A DNA stretch of 44,517 nucleotides from Polyangium fumosum (GTDB lineage Bacteria; Myxococcota_A; Polyangia; Polyangiales; Polyangiaceae). The stretch lies in the NCBI RefSeq assembly GCF_005144585.1, contig NZ_SSMQ01000090.1, positions 1 through 44,517 of the forward strand. Reading direction: 5' to 3'. Shown here one piece after another: positions 1 through 8,188 of this stretch. The notes under the pieces are model-generated. The model saw only the letters and a program-made list of their open reading frames with translations, ran no database searches and was not told where the DNA came from. Position 1 is the stretch's first letter. Each line of letters opens with the position of its first letter. The position numbers were made by a program, and so were the translations under genes.

Positions 1-1074
1 GCGATTCCGGGCGCCCCTGCGGCGGTTCCGGACGCGAAGGCAGCGGCTCCGGATGCGAAGGCAGCGGCTCCGGACGCGAAGGCAGCGATTCCGGGCGCCC
101 CTGCGGCGGCTCCGGACGCGAAGGCAGCGATTCCGGGCGCCCCTGCGGGAGTTCCGGGCGCCCCTGCGGGAGTTCCGGGCGCCCCTGCGGCGGTTCCGGG
201 CGCCCCTGCGGCGGTTCCAGGCGCCCCTGCGGGAGTTCCGGGCGCCCCTGCGGCGGTTCCAGGCGCCCCTGCGGCGGTTCCAGGCGCCCCTGCGGCGGTT
301 CCAGGCGCCCCTGCGGCGGTTCCGGGCGCCCCTGCGGGAGTTCCGGGCGCCCCTGCGGGAGTTCCAGGCGCCCCTGCGGCGGTTCCAGGCGCCCCTGCGG
401 CGGTTCCGGGCGCCCCTGCGGCGGTTCCAGGCGCCCCTGCGGGAGTTCCAGGCGCCCCTGCGGCGGTTCCGGGCGCCCCTGCGGCGGTTCCAGGCGCCCC
501 TGCGGGAGTTCCAGGCGCCCCTGCGGGAGTTCCAGGCGCCCCTGCGGCGGTTCCAGGCGCCCCTGCGGGAGTTCCAGGCGCCCCTGCGGCGGTTCCAGGC
601 GCGGAGGCGGCCGCCGCCGCAGCGCCGAAGCCCGGTGAAAAGCCTGCCATCCCGGGCGGCGCGGCCGTGCCCGCGGCCCCGAAGGTCGGCGACAAACCCG
701 CCGTGCCCGCGGGCGCCGCGCCTCCTGCCGCGCCTGCTGCACCCGCCATCCCCGGTGCCCCCGCAGCGCCGAAGGCCGGCGACAAACCCGTCGTGCCCGC
801 GGGAGCCGCTGCACCCGCCGCGCCTGCTGCGCCCGGCGTCCCCGCGGCCCCTGCTGCCAAGCCCGCGGCGCCCGGGATCCCCGTCGGCGCCAAACCCGCG
901 CCTGCTGCACCCGGCGCCCCCGTGGTCCCTGCCGGCGCCAAACCCACGCCCGGCGCCCCCGTGCCTCCGTCCGCGCCCGCATCTCCCGGCGCGCCCGTAT
1001 CTCCCGGCGCCAAGCCCGCCACGCCCGCCGCGCCCGGCACCAAATGGCCCGGCAGCGGCAAACCGAATGCCTGA
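1..1074 (+). CDS. Ala/Pro-rich repeat protein, 5'-truncated
   Basis: The reading frame is open from base 1 to the TGA at 1072-1074, so the true start lies outside the window; 357 residues are visible. The first part consists of heptapeptides of two kinds (P-D-A-K-A-A-x and G-A-P-A-A/G-V-P). The last 155 residues keep the same composition but are less regular, with K-A/V-G-D-K-P and A-K-P motifs, ending G-S-G-K-P-N-A. No catalytic domain, transmembrane segment or cysteine is visible, so this is probably an extended linker, stalk or surface-exposed tail. Another frame (53-1093) is also open through the repeat but gives an Arg-rich product and is taken as a shadow. The next gene converges on it with 46 bp between. 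Function unknown. Confidence 0.7.
   Translation, partial: AIPGAPAAVPDAKAAAPDAKAAAPDAKAAIPGAPAAAPDAKAAIPGAPAGVPGAPAGVPGAPAAVPGAPAAVPGAPAGVPGAPAAVPGAPAAVPGAPAAVPGAPAAVPGAPAGVPGAPAGVPGAPAAVPGAPAAVPGAPAAVPGAPAGVPGAPAAVPGAPAAVPGAPAGVPGAPAGVPGAPAAVPGAPAGVPGAPAAVPGAEAAAAAAPKPGEKPAIPGGAAVPAAPKVGDKPAVPAGAAPPAAPAAPAIPGAPAAPKAGDKPVVPAGAAAPAAPAAPGVPAAPAAKPAAPGIPVGAKPAPAAPGAPVVPAGAKPTPGAPVPPSAPASPGAPVSPGAKPATPAAPGTKWPGSGKPNA
136..597 (+). repeat. 22 tandem copies of a 21-bp repeat
   Basis: Twenty-two uninterrupted 21-bp units encode G-A-P-A-(A/G)-V-P. Variation is almost limited to two places: the gcg/gga choice (Ala/Gly) and the ccg/cca choice of the last Pro codon. Two imperfect upstream heptads use P-D-A-K-A-A-x instead. 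The near identity suggests recent unit expansion by slippage or unequal exchange. Confidence 0.9.
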
Positions 1075-1120
1075 GAGCGTCGAACCGTCCTAGCTCCGCG
1101 CGTCCGGGTAAAAACGGTAG

Positions 1121-2008
1121 CTATGCGCGCGCGAAGTACGTGCCGTGCTCGAGGTCGGCGAGCAGGCCCGCCTGCTCGGGCTTCCAGCCGAACCGCTCCT
1201 GCGTGAGCGCGCTCGACGCAGGGGTGTCGAGCGCGAAGAACGCGCCGAGCCAGCCGAAGTGGGGGGCGGGGACCGACTCGACAGGCAGGCCGAGCTTGCG
1301 ACCGATCACGTCGGCGATGTCGCGGGTCGGGATACCCTCGTCGCCGACCGCGTGGAGCCGCGCGCCGGCCGGCGCCTTCTCGAGCGCGAGGACGAACAGC
1401 CGCGCGGCGTCGATCCGATGCACCGCGGGCCACCTGTTTTCGCCCTCTCCGACGTACCCCGAGCGCCCGGTCTTGCGCGCGATCTCGATCAGCATCGGGA
1501 CGAACCCGTGGTCGCCATCCCCGTGAACCGACGGCGGCAGCCGCAGCGAGGAGACGCGCACGCCGCGGCTCGCGAACGAGAAGGCGAGCCGCTCGGAGGC
1601 GGTCCGCAGGCCGCCGGTCGACGTGTCGGGCGTCTCGTCGTCGGTGGCGACGTGGCCCCGCGTGAAGCGCGCGAGGCCGGAGGCAATGACGAGCGGGCGA
1701 TCGGAACCGACGAGCGCGCTGCCGAGCGCCTCGATCGCGCCGCGGTCCTTCTCGCAGTTTCCGGCGTAGTCGTTGAAGTCGTCATGAGAGAACGCGCAGT
1801 GGATCACCCCGTCGCAGGCGGCGGCGCCGCGGCGCAGGCCATCGAGATCCGTGAGCGAGCCGCGGTGCACGTCGACGCCCGCGGCGACGAGCCTCTCGGC
1901 GGACGCATCCGAGCGCGCGAGACCGAGCACGCGGTGGCCGGCGCGGACGAGCTCGGGGACGATGGCGGAGCCGATGAAGCCGCTGGCTCCCGTGAGGAAG
2001 ATACGCAT
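1121..2008 (-). CDS. NAD(P)-dependent extended SDR reductase/epimerase-like protein
   Basis: A 295-aa Rossmann-fold oxidoreductase. The N-terminus has the extended-SDR dinucleotide motif G-A-S-G-F-I-G within the first 15 residues. An acidic/polar strand end follows, then a central region of NAD-dependent epimerase/dehydratase type. The start at 2008 is chosen because a perfect AGGAGG lies 6 nt upstream; a longer frame to 2035 would bury that ribosome site. The family reduces or epimerises carbonyl or sugar substrates, but the substrate cannot be read from sequence, and the usual Y-x3-K pair is not obvious to me. It is divergent from an AraC-type regulator, a very common arrangement in which the regulator controls the reductase gene. 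Confidence 0.85.
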   Translation of the reverse strand: MRIFLTGASGFIGSAIVPELVRAGHRVLGLARSDASAERLVAAGVDVHRGSLTDLDGLRRGAAACDGVIHCAFSHDDFNDYAGNCEKDRGAIEALGSALVGSDRPLVIASGLARFTRGHVATDDETPDTSTGGLRTASERLAFSFASRGVRVSSLRLPPSVHGDGDHGFVPMLIEIARKTGRSGYVGEGENRWPAVHRIDAARLFVLALEKAPAGARLHAVGDEGIPTRDIADVIGRKLGLPVESVPAPHFGWLGAFFALDTPASSALTQERFGWKPEQAGLLADLEHGTYFARA

Positions 2009-2082
2009 AGGGAACCTCCTTGGTTCGCGATCCACGATGGCACCGCCGCGGCGCTCGCGAAATACACGGCCGTCTCCCGTTC

Positions 2083-2112
2083 TTGCCCGATCGTCTACGC
2101 GGGGGCTAGGCT
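2083..2112 (+). promoter_or_regulatory. Candidate promoter of the AraC-type gene
   Basis: TTGCCC at 2083-2088 and TAGGCT at 2107-2112 are 18 bp apart. The -10-like hexamer ends 6 nt before the GTG start at 2119, so a transcript from it would have essentially no leader. No Shine-Dalgarno sequence is visible before the GTG. Confidence 0.35.
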
Positions 2113-2118
2113 TCCACC

Positions 2119-3027
2119 GTGATCCCCGGGCGCGACACGTTGAAGGACCTCATCACTTGGTGGTGCCCCAGCGACGGCGTGCACGCCTCGCCCGTGCCCG
2201 GAATTTCTTGCATCAAAGTCTCGCGCCCGCAGCAACGCGCGAAGCGGCACTGGCGCGCGTCGTTCTGCATCGCCGTGCAGGGCACGAAGGAGATCCTGCT
2301 CGAGGGGCAGGTCTATCGCGAGCGCGAACCGCACTACATCGTCAGCCCGATCGACCTGCCCGTGACGAGCCGGGTCGCGGGTGTGTCGTCGGCGCGGCCG
2401 CTCTTGGGCCTGAAGATGGACTTCGATGCGGTCGCGCTGCGCGAGGTCGCGGCGCAGCTCGACCGCGCGCGGCCGGACGACGTCGAGCACACGGGGCGCG
2501 CGATCTTCATCGGCAAGGCGAGCGACCGCATGCTCGACGCCGCGAGCCGGCTGGGCGCGCTGTTCGCGACGCCCGACGATGCGACCGTGCTCGCGCCGCT
2601 CGTGAGGAAGGAGCTGATCTTTCACCTGCTGAAAGGCCCCGACGGCCCGGCGATTCGTCAGCTCGTGCGCGCGGGCAGCCAGGCGCACCGCATCGCCGAG
2701 GCGGTCCATCACCTGCAGGCATCGCTCGCCGAGGACGTCGATATCGCCTCGCTCGCGCGCACCGCAGGGATGAGCCGGGCGGTGTTCTTCAAGCGGTTCA
2801 AGGAGGCCACCGCGATGAGCCCGCTGCAGTACCAGAAGCGCCTGCGCCTGCTGGAGGCGCGCCGCCTGATGGTCGAAGAGGGCGCGGGCGCCGAGGTCTC
2901 GGCGTTCCGCGTCGGCTACACGAGCGCCTCGCAGTTCAGCCGCGAGTATTCGCGCATGTTCGGCGACGCGCCGCTACGCGACACCCGCGCGCTGAAGCAG
3001 ACGGCCGCGGTCGTCCAGGATATGTAG
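2119..3027 (+). CDS. AraC-family transcriptional regulator (AraC_N type)
   Basis: A 302-aa cytoplasmic DNA-binding regulator starting at GTG. Residues about 1-185 resemble the AraC_N sensor domain. Residues about 195-290 contain the two helix-turn-helix motifs of the AraC/XylS family: D-I-A-S-L-A-R-T-A-G-M-S, then F-K-R-F-K, then the second helix pair with F-R-V-G-Y-T-S-A-S-Q-F-S-R-E-Y. It is divergent from the SDR gene with a 110-bp shared intergenic region, so regulation of that gene, perhaps also autoregulation, is the likely job. Its TAG stop codon lies inside the left terminal repeat of a palindromic element, so the extreme C-terminus may have been reset by an insertion. Confidence 0.9.
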   Translation: MIPGRDTLKDLITWWCPSDGVHASPVPGISCIKVSRPQQRAKRHWRASFCIAVQGTKEILLEGQVYREREPHYIVSPIDLPVTSRVAGVSSARPLLGLKMDFDAVALREVAAQLDRARPDDVEHTGRAIFIGKASDRMLDAASRLGALFATPDDATVLAPLVRKELIFHLLKGPDGPAIRQLVRAGSQAHRIAEAVHHLQASLAEDVDIASLARTAGMSRAVFFKRFKEATAMSPLQYQKRLRLLEARRLMVEEGAGAEVSAFRVGYTSASQFSREYSRMFGDAPLRDTRALKQTAAVVQDM

Positions 3028-3153
3028 AAGTGGTCTCATAAACCTACTCGCGCCCCGAATCGTCGGTCGGCCTCGCTCGAAATCCGCGTAGGATTCCTCG
3101 CTTCGCCCTCCCTAGCTTCGGGGCGCTCCCAACGGTTTATGAGACCACTTCTA
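3025..3153. mobile_element. MITE-like palindromic element with 20-bp perfect terminal inverted repeats
   Basis: The sequence at 3025-3044 is repeated exactly in inverse orientation at 3134-3153. Each outer end is TA, fitting a TA target duplication around 18-bp ends. Inside lie a second inverted repeat (gcgccccgaa at 3050-3059 with its complement at 3117-3126) and a small hairpin (aatcc/ggatt, 3081-3095). It is too short to encode a transposase. TA targets are known for IS630/Tc1 and some IS5 subgroups, so a non-autonomous derivative is the best guess. A bidirectional terminator or structured RNA for the two convergent genes around it is the alternative. Confidence 0.6.
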
Positions 3154-3190
3154 GTCCGACCACGTCTCGCCGCGACGCCGGATGCCGCGA

Positions 3191-3580
3191 TCACGGAACC
3201 TGAACCGTAACCTGCCCGGGGAACGAGATCTGAATCACGCCGCCCCACATGCACATCAGCTTCGAGCTGTTGTTCAGCGCGGGCATGTTCGCCAGGAGCA
3301 CCGTGGGGGCACCAACGATCCACGGCGCCGGCGTGTTCGGAATGCACGGCATCGGCGTGAGCACGCCCATCGCCGCCGCCGTCGCCGCGGCCACCATCGG
3401 GTTCGCCAGGCTTTGACACATCCCGAACGGCAGCACGTTCAGCATCGGCTTGCCATCCATGATGTTTGCCAGCGGTCCCGCGCTGTTCAGCGTGCGGTTC
3501 GCGGGCAGCACCGTGAGCGTGCTCGGCGCCACGCCGAAGCTACATTGCATCATCCCGCCCATGCATACGTGCTGGCCCAT
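3191..3580 (-). CDS. PAAR-like protein (DUF4280-type) of a T6SS VgrG island
   Basis: A 129-aa protein opening with C-M-G-G-M-M-Q-C-S-F-G-V-A-P and V-L-P-A-N-R, as in the DUF4280 PAAR-like family. Glycine turns, conserved N-terminal cysteines and a C-terminal M-C-M-W-G-G-V-I-Q-I segment fit a small conical beta-sheet cap. By family knowledge it would sharpen the VgrG spike tip and may carry cargo. It is the last gene of a vgrG, MORN, PAAR-like unit, with 2 bp separating it from the preceding gene. There is no extra C-terminal toxin domain, so it is a bare tip protein. Confidence 0.8.
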   Translation of the reverse strand: MGQHVCMGGMMQCSFGVAPSTLTVLPANRTLNSAGPLANIMDGKPMLNVLPFGMCQSLANPMVAAATAAAMGVLTPMPCIPNTPAPWIVGAPTVLLANMPALNNSSKLMCMWGGVIQISFPGQVTVQVP

Positions 3581-3582
3581 CG

Positions 3583-4335
3583 TCAGCCTCCCGCGAGCTT
3601 GTTCACGATCTTGTCGAAGAAGGACGTCTCCTTCTCCTCCTTCGACTTCGGAATGCCCTTGTCGTCGTACTCGGTTTCGCCGCGCTTCTCGCCGTCCTTG
3701 TACGTCGCCTTCGCCTTCAACTTGCCTTGCACGTCGTAGCTGAACGACTCGCCCTGCTTCTTGCCGTTGTCGTACGTGGCGCGCTCGCGGACCTCGCCGT
3801 TCGGGAAGTACTCGATCACTTCCCCGTGCAGTTTGTCCGCCTTGTAGTTCGCTTTTCGCAGCGTGTTGCCCTTGCTGTCGAAGAACAAGGACTCGCCTTC
3901 GAGCTTGCCGTTCTTGTAGAACGAGCGCACGACCTCGTTGCCCTGCTCGTCGAACGACAGGAACGGGCCGTTCTGCTTGCCCTTCTCGAAATGCATGAGC
4001 GTCCGCAGCCGGCCCTCGTCGTAAAGACGCGTCGGCCCGTGCTGCTCGCCCTTCACGAACGTGACGATCTGCGAGATCTTGCCGTGCTCGTCGAAGAGCT
4101 TCGTCTCGCCGTGCAGCACGCCGTTCTCGAAGGACGAACGCTCGACCTCGCGCCCCTCCGGGTCGTACGAGATCGAGAGCCCGTGCAGCTTGCCGTTCGC
4201 GTAATTCGCCCGGTGCGCGATCTGCTTTTCGGTCTCCCCGTACTGGACGAACTCGCCGTGCAGCACGCCCTCTTCCATCTGGAACCGGGAGATCAGCTTG
4301 CCGCTTTCGTCGCGCTCTTCGTGGTCGGTCGGCAT
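3583..4335 (-). CDS. MORN-repeat / YwqK-family protein between vgrG and PAAR-like gene
   Basis: A 250-aa acidic protein made almost wholly of about nine MORN_2-type repeats of roughly 23 residues (pattern N-G-K-x-x-G-E-x-x-x-Y/F-D-x-x-G-x). There is no signal peptide or membrane segment. YwqK-type repeat proteins act as antitoxins of polymorphic toxins in Bacillus, and MORN sheets elsewhere bind proteins or lipids. Lying 11 bp after vgrG and 2 bp before the PAAR-like gene, it is probably co-translated with them; adaptor, cargo or immunity roles are all possible. The start at 4335 follows the vgrG stop. A much longer frame through vgrG exists but is out of register with it and is discarded. 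Confidence 0.8.
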   Translation of the reverse strand: MPTDHEERDESGKLISRFQMEEGVLHGEFVQYGETEKQIAHRANYANGKLHGLSISYDPEGREVERSSFENGVLHGETKLFDEHGKISQIVTFVKGEQHGPTRLYDEGRLRTLMHFEKGKQNGPFLSFDEQGNEVVRSFYKNGKLEGESLFFDSKGNTLRKANYKADKLHGEVIEYFPNGEVRERATYDNGKKQGESFSYDVQGKLKAKATYKDGEKRGETEYDDKGIPKSKEEKETSFFDKIVNKLAGG

Positions 4336-4346
4336 CGGGCCCTCGC

Positions 4347-6347
4347 TCAGTTGATCTTCACCATGCCGCCCTTCAACGTCAGCATGCCGCCGCCCTCCAC
4401 CGCCGCCTGCGCGCCGCCCTTCGCCTTCAGCGCGATCGCGCCCTCGAGCGTCATGTTCGTCCCGCCCTTGGCCTTGAAATCGGTGCCGGCCTTCAGCGTC
4501 ATCCCCGTCCCGGACTCGGCCTTGAAGTCCGTGCCCGCCTTCATCGTGAACGCCTGCTTGGCCTTGATCGTGACGCTCTTCGCCTCGATCACGAGGTCGC
4601 CGTCGACCTTGATCGTGTAGTTCTTCGTCACCTTGTAATCGAGGTTCGCCTTGTTCGTGTGCGCCTCGTCCTTGGTGATCTCCAGCGTGCGTTTGCCCTT
4701 CACGCTGTGCGTCTCGTCGCCCTTGTCGACCTTGATCGTGCGGTTGCCCTTGGTGACCGTGAGCGACTCGTTGCCCTCTTCGATCGTCACCTTCCGCTCG
4801 TTCTTGACGTTCTTCGTGTAATCGTGGAGGACCTTGACCGTCCAGTCGTTCTCCACCTCGAAGAGCATGTCCTTCTGGGCGTGCGCGTAGAACTCCTCGC
4901 TGTCCTTCTTGTCCTCGAAGCGCAATTCGTTCCCCGCGTCGCCCTCCTTCGTCGAGCGGCTCAGGATCGTGCTCTTCGTCTGCGCGCCCGGCAGCCCATA
5001 AGGCACCGTCTGCTCCGCGTTGTACACCGAGCCCGTCACGAGCGGCCGATCCGGATCGCCGTCGATGAAGCTCACGACGACCTCTTGCCCCATGCGCGGC
5101 AAGAACCACGCGCCCCAGCTCTTGCCCGCCCAGGGCTGCGCGACGCGCACGAAACACGAGCTCTTGTCGTCCTTCGCGCCCTTGCGATCCCAGTGGAACT
5201 GGACCTTGATGCGCCCGTATTCGTCCGTCCACTGCTCCTCGCCGCTCTTGCCCACGACGACAGCCGTCTGCGTGCCGGGGATCGCGGGCTTCGGCGTGAT
5301 GCGCGGCGGGCGGTACGGCGTCTTCTTCGGGAAGCCCTCGAAGGTATTCGTGTACCCCTCTTGGCTCGCCCGATGCACGACGCCGCCGAGGACCCAGTCG
5401 GTGTTCGCGTCGTCCCGATCGTGCTCGTCGAGCTTGAACGCGTGGCCCGCGGTGAAGGCGCGACAATTGGACGAGCCGGACAAACGCACGGCCCGCGCCT
5501 CCTCCGCCTCGATGCGGAGCTTCGCGCGCGCGTCGCCCGGGCTCTTCTCGATGTGCCCGCCCGGGTACTCGAAGAGCTCGAGTTTGCCCGATTCGCCCGA
5601 GACCTCCGCGAGCAGCGACGTGCTCGGCATCTCGAAGTTGTAATCCGTCGACGCGTACTTCCCCGCGACGATCTCCTCTTCGAGCGTGCACTCGACGACC
5701 GCGTCCTCGTCCGTCGACGACGAGAACTGCTCGACGAACCGCGCCTTGTCGAGGTTCGGACACGGCACGGCCGACGCGCTGTCGTCCGAGAGCACCATCA
5801 CGTGCTTGCCGTCCTCGTGCGTGAAATAATAGTGGATCCCCTCGTCCTCCATGAGACGCGACACGAAATCGAGCGCGGTCTCCTGGTACTGCACGCAGTA
5901 GGGGCGCGGCGAGTACGAGCCCTTCAGCGAATCCTTGAAGTGCTCGCCCGACGAGAAGCCGAGCTCCTGGAAGAGCGCCTTCAGGATGTCGGGGACGCTC
6001 TTCTCCTGGAAGATGCGGCAATCGCTGGTCTTGCCGAGGAGCCACAACCACGGGTGCAGCTCCGCGCGGTAACGCGTCTGCTTGCCGACACGACCTGCCT
6101 GGACGAACCGCGTGCAGATCCCGTGGATGAAGCGCGGCTTCTCCTTCGCCATGCCCCGGATCGTCAAGGTCACGCCCTTGCCGACGATGGCCTTGAAGTC
6201 GAGCGCTTTTTCTGGCGACACGAGCTCGAGCTCGAAGCGGAAGAGCCCCGAGATCCGCTCTTCACCGTGCAGATCGACGAGCAGAACCGCGTCCGCGCCG
6301 AAAGGCGTCGAGATGGCGATGCCGAGGCTGCCCTGCGGATAAGGCAT
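4347..6347 (-). CDS. vgrG: T6SS spike protein VgrG (TssI)
   Basis: A 666-aa VgrG of usual length without a C-terminal effector extension. Residues about 1-390 are the gp27-like base, with Y-R-A-E-L-H-P-W-L-W-L-L, R-I-F-Q-E-K and the D-E-G-I-H-Y-Y-F motif. The gp5 OB-fold follows, with V-V-V-G and D-E-Y-G-R-I-K-V-Q-F-H-W-D near residue 400. G-D-P-D-R-P-L-V-T-G-S-V-Y-N precedes the tail. The C-terminal 150 residues alternate in T/K-G-x-x-T/K-x-K steps, typical of the triple-stranded beta-helix needle. It heads the vgrG-MORN-PAAR-like unit and diverges from the paralogue pair at 6463. Confidence 0.95.
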   Translation of the reverse strand: MPYPQGSLGIAISTPFGADAVLLVDLHGEERISGLFRFELELVSPEKALDFKAIVGKGVTLTIRGMAKEKPRFIHGICTRFVQAGRVGKQTRYRAELHPWLWLLGKTSDCRIFQEKSVPDILKALFQELGFSSGEHFKDSLKGSYSPRPYCVQYQETALDFVSRLMEDEGIHYYFTHEDGKHVMVLSDDSASAVPCPNLDKARFVEQFSSSTDEDAVVECTLEEEIVAGKYASTDYNFEMPSTSLLAEVSGESGKLELFEYPGGHIEKSPGDARAKLRIEAEEARAVRLSGSSNCRAFTAGHAFKLDEHDRDDANTDWVLGGVVHRASQEGYTNTFEGFPKKTPYRPPRITPKPAIPGTQTAVVVGKSGEEQWTDEYGRIKVQFHWDRKGAKDDKSSCFVRVAQPWAGKSWGAWFLPRMGQEVVVSFIDGDPDRPLVTGSVYNAEQTVPYGLPGAQTKSTILSRSTKEGDAGNELRFEDKKDSEEFYAHAQKDMLFEVENDWTVKVLHDYTKNVKNERKVTIEEGNESLTVTKGNRTIKVDKGDETHSVKGKRTLEITKDEAHTNKANLDYKVTKNYTIKVDGDLVIEAKSVTIKAKQAFTMKAGTDFKAESGTGMTLKAGTDFKAKGGTNMTLEGAIALKAKGGAQAAVEGGGMLTLKGGMVKIN

Positions 6348-6360
6348 GGATCTCGGAAAG

Positions 6361-6390
6361 AGCGTACCGGGCTTCTCGGGCTTTCGGCAA
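6361..6390 (-). promoter_or_regulatory. Candidate promoter of the first vgrG
   Basis: On the minus strand, TTGCCG and TACGCT are separated by 18 bp, with 13 bp from the -10-like hexamer to the vgrG ATG. The match is only partial, and I see no sigma54 -24/-12 element in this 115-bp divergent gap. Confidence 0.3.
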
Positions 6391-6462
6391 GAGGCTTGAT
6401 CTCCGGCGCGCGCTCATCGAAGATCACCCGACCGTGGTGCGCTTCTGGGGAGAGACCAGCCG

Positions 6463-7329
6463 ATGACGTTCTTCCGAACGGGCATGGGGCTCTTCCAGCT
6501 CGGCCGCCCCAGGCTCCCGAGCCGCGACGAGGCCGCAGAGACCCTCGCGCAAATCGCCGAAAAGCCGGGCGGCGCGCGGTATCTGCGAGGCGTGCTCGCC
6601 GACGACGTCCCCAAGACCCTCGTCGAGGCGATGCCCGACGACGAGGTCTTGGTTTCGCTCACCGAGCGCATCACGACCGGGCGCATCACGTTCGTGCTCT
6701 TGCGCCCGCGCGACACCCGCGCGCCGGGCTTCTTCGTCGAGGGCGACGCGACGGGCGCCGTGATGGGCCCGGAAAACAAGGCCGGTGATCTGCGCCCCGC
6801 GCCCGAGGTCCCGCCCGAGTATCCGGTGCTCGCGCGCGTCGAGAGCGATCAGGTCATCGAATCCACGGCGAAGCTCGTCGCGGATCTCGCGGCGCTGCTC
6901 TTCGGCAGGTTCGCCCGGGAGAAACGCGAATCGACGATCGCACGCACGTACGTGCTCGTCGCGGGCGAGGAGGGCACGCGGATCCAGGGCGCGCGCAGCA
7001 CGGTCGATATCGCGCTCGACACGGCGCGGTGGCCCGGCGGTGGCCTCGGTCGGCCGAAGCCCTCGGTGCCGGTCGAATACAAGAGCGCCGCGAAGAGCAC
7101 CGGCGAGAGCGCGCGCTTCGCGATCGATAAGCTCTCCGCCTCGCTCGGCCCGGCGTCGCCCCCGACGTCGAGCCGCCCCGCGCCCGCGGTGCCGGACGCC
7201 TTCGTCAACGTCGCGAGCGGCACCGCGCAGACGACGAAGGGCGCTGTCGACTCGCTCGGCAAGAGCTTCGCCGACCTCTTCCGCCCAACTCCCTTCGTGC
7301 GTCCGCGTAACGCGAGTCCTGTCGAATGA
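6463..7329 (+). CDS. Protein of unknown function, first of a paralogous pair in the VgrG island
   Basis: A 288-aa soluble protein with no signal peptide, transmembrane helix or catalytic motif that I recognise. The N-terminus has an L-G-R-P-R-x-P motif, shared in shifted form with its neighbour. Residues about 107-150 (G-D-L-R-P-A-P-E-V-P-P-E-Y-P-V-L through K-R-E-S-T) are nearly identical to the second copy. The C-terminal third is Pro/Ser-rich and differs. The start has GGGGAGAG upstream. The stop TGA overlaps the ATG of the next gene (ATGA), so the two are translationally coupled. Location between vgrG and an effector cluster suggests a T6SS accessory or effector/immunity role, but this is inference only. 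Confidence 0.75.
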   Translation: MTFFRTGMGLFQLGRPRLPSRDEAAETLAQIAEKPGGARYLRGVLADDVPKTLVEAMPDDEVLVSLTERITTGRITFVLLRPRDTRAPGFFVEGDATGAVMGPENKAGDLRPAPEVPPEYPVLARVESDQVIESTAKLVADLAALLFGRFAREKRESTIARTYVLVAGEEGTRIQGARSTVDIALDTARWPGGGLGRPKPSVPVEYKSAAKSTGESARFAIDKLSASLGPASPPTSSRPAPAVPDAFVNVASGTAQTTKGAVDSLGKSFADLFRPTPFVRPRNASPVE

Positions 7330-8174
7330 GCGCCGAGACGACAGGCTTCGGGAACGTCTTGCTGGGCCGCCCGCGGCGCCTCGATCGGCACGGCATCCTC
7401 GCGTTCTTGCGGAACGTCGCGCTCGATCGTCGCGGCATGCTGGAGCTCCGACGTATGCTCGCCGAGGAGCTGCATCGCTCCTCGATTCATCACCTCCGCG
7501 ACGAGGTCGTGATCGAGCAGCTCGCGGAGCGATACCTGCGCGGCTCGCTCTCGCTCGTGCTCGTGCGCCCGCACGACGTCGAGCTCGAAGGCTTCATGGT
7601 GGAGGGCGCGGACGCGACGCCCCTCACGGGTCCGAAAAACGAGGCCGGTGATCTGCGCCCCGCGCCCGAGGTCCCGCCCGAGTATCCGGTGCTCGCGCGT
7701 GTCGAGTCCGATCAGGTGATCGACTCCACGCTGAAGCTCATCGCGAAGCTCACCGATCTGCTCTTCGGCTCGTTTGGCCTGCAAAAACGCCCCTCGACGC
7801 TCGCGAAGGAGCTCGTGCTCCTTGCGGCCGACGAGGCGCGCGGCGTGAAGACGGCGAACACGAAGGTCGATCTCGACCTGACGCTTCAGCTTCATCCCCA
7901 GGGCAGCGTCATTGTCCCCGAACCGCAGGTCAAGGATGCGTACGTCGCGGCCGCGGCCGAGATCGCCGCCGGGCCGCATCCCGCCGCCAAGGGCCTCATC
8001 GATTTGATGTGGCCCCTCACGCGCGTCGACACGAAGCGCCGCTTCGACAATCCCGTCGGGGCCGGGCCGGTGAAGAGCGACGAGGTGAAGGACGAGGCCA
8101 CGCCCGAGGCCACGCCCGAGGCCACGCCCGAGGCGCCGAAGGATCCGCCGAAGCGCTGGATCTTCTCGCTCTGA
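7326..8174 (+). CDS. Protein of unknown function, second of the paralogous pair
   Basis: A 282-aa paralogue of the gene just upstream, overlapping it by 4 bp. Residues about 103-152 share G-D-L-R-P-A-P-E-V-P-P-E-Y-P-V-L-A-R-V-E and the D-Q-V-I-x-S-T-x-K-L run with the first copy; flanking parts are diverged. The C-terminus carries three 12-bp tandem repeats encoding E-A-T-P, then a short charged tail ending W-I-F-S-L. No known domain was recognised. It converges on the 260-aa minus-strand gene with only 14 bp between. A hetero-oligomer made by the two copies is a reasonable guess. Confidence 0.75.
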   Translation: MSAETTGFGNVLLGRPRRLDRHGILAFLRNVALDRRGMLELRRMLAEELHRSSIHHLRDEVVIEQLAERYLRGSLSLVLVRPHDVELEGFMVEGADATPLTGPKNEAGDLRPAPEVPPEYPVLARVESDQVIDSTLKLIAKLTDLLFGSFGLQKRPSTLAKELVLLAADEARGVKTANTKVDLDLTLQLHPQGSVIVPEPQVKDAYVAAAAEIAAGPHPAAKGLIDLMWPLTRVDTKRRFDNPVGAGPVKSDEVKDEATPEATPEATPEAPKDPPKRWIFSL

Positions 8175-8188
8175 ATCGCGGTTCGGCG

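Noticed and set aside
53..1093. Arg/Pro-rich frame through the 21-bp repeat
   Set aside because: The frame beginning at base 1 is also open and continues into a coherent Ala/Pro/Lys protein; Arg-rich products are typical off-frame translations of GC-rich DNA.
3583..6051. An 822-codon minus-strand frame joining vgrG sequence to the MORN gene
   Set aside because: Its first 570 codons are an out-of-frame reading of vgrG; only the part from 4335 downstream is a real gene.
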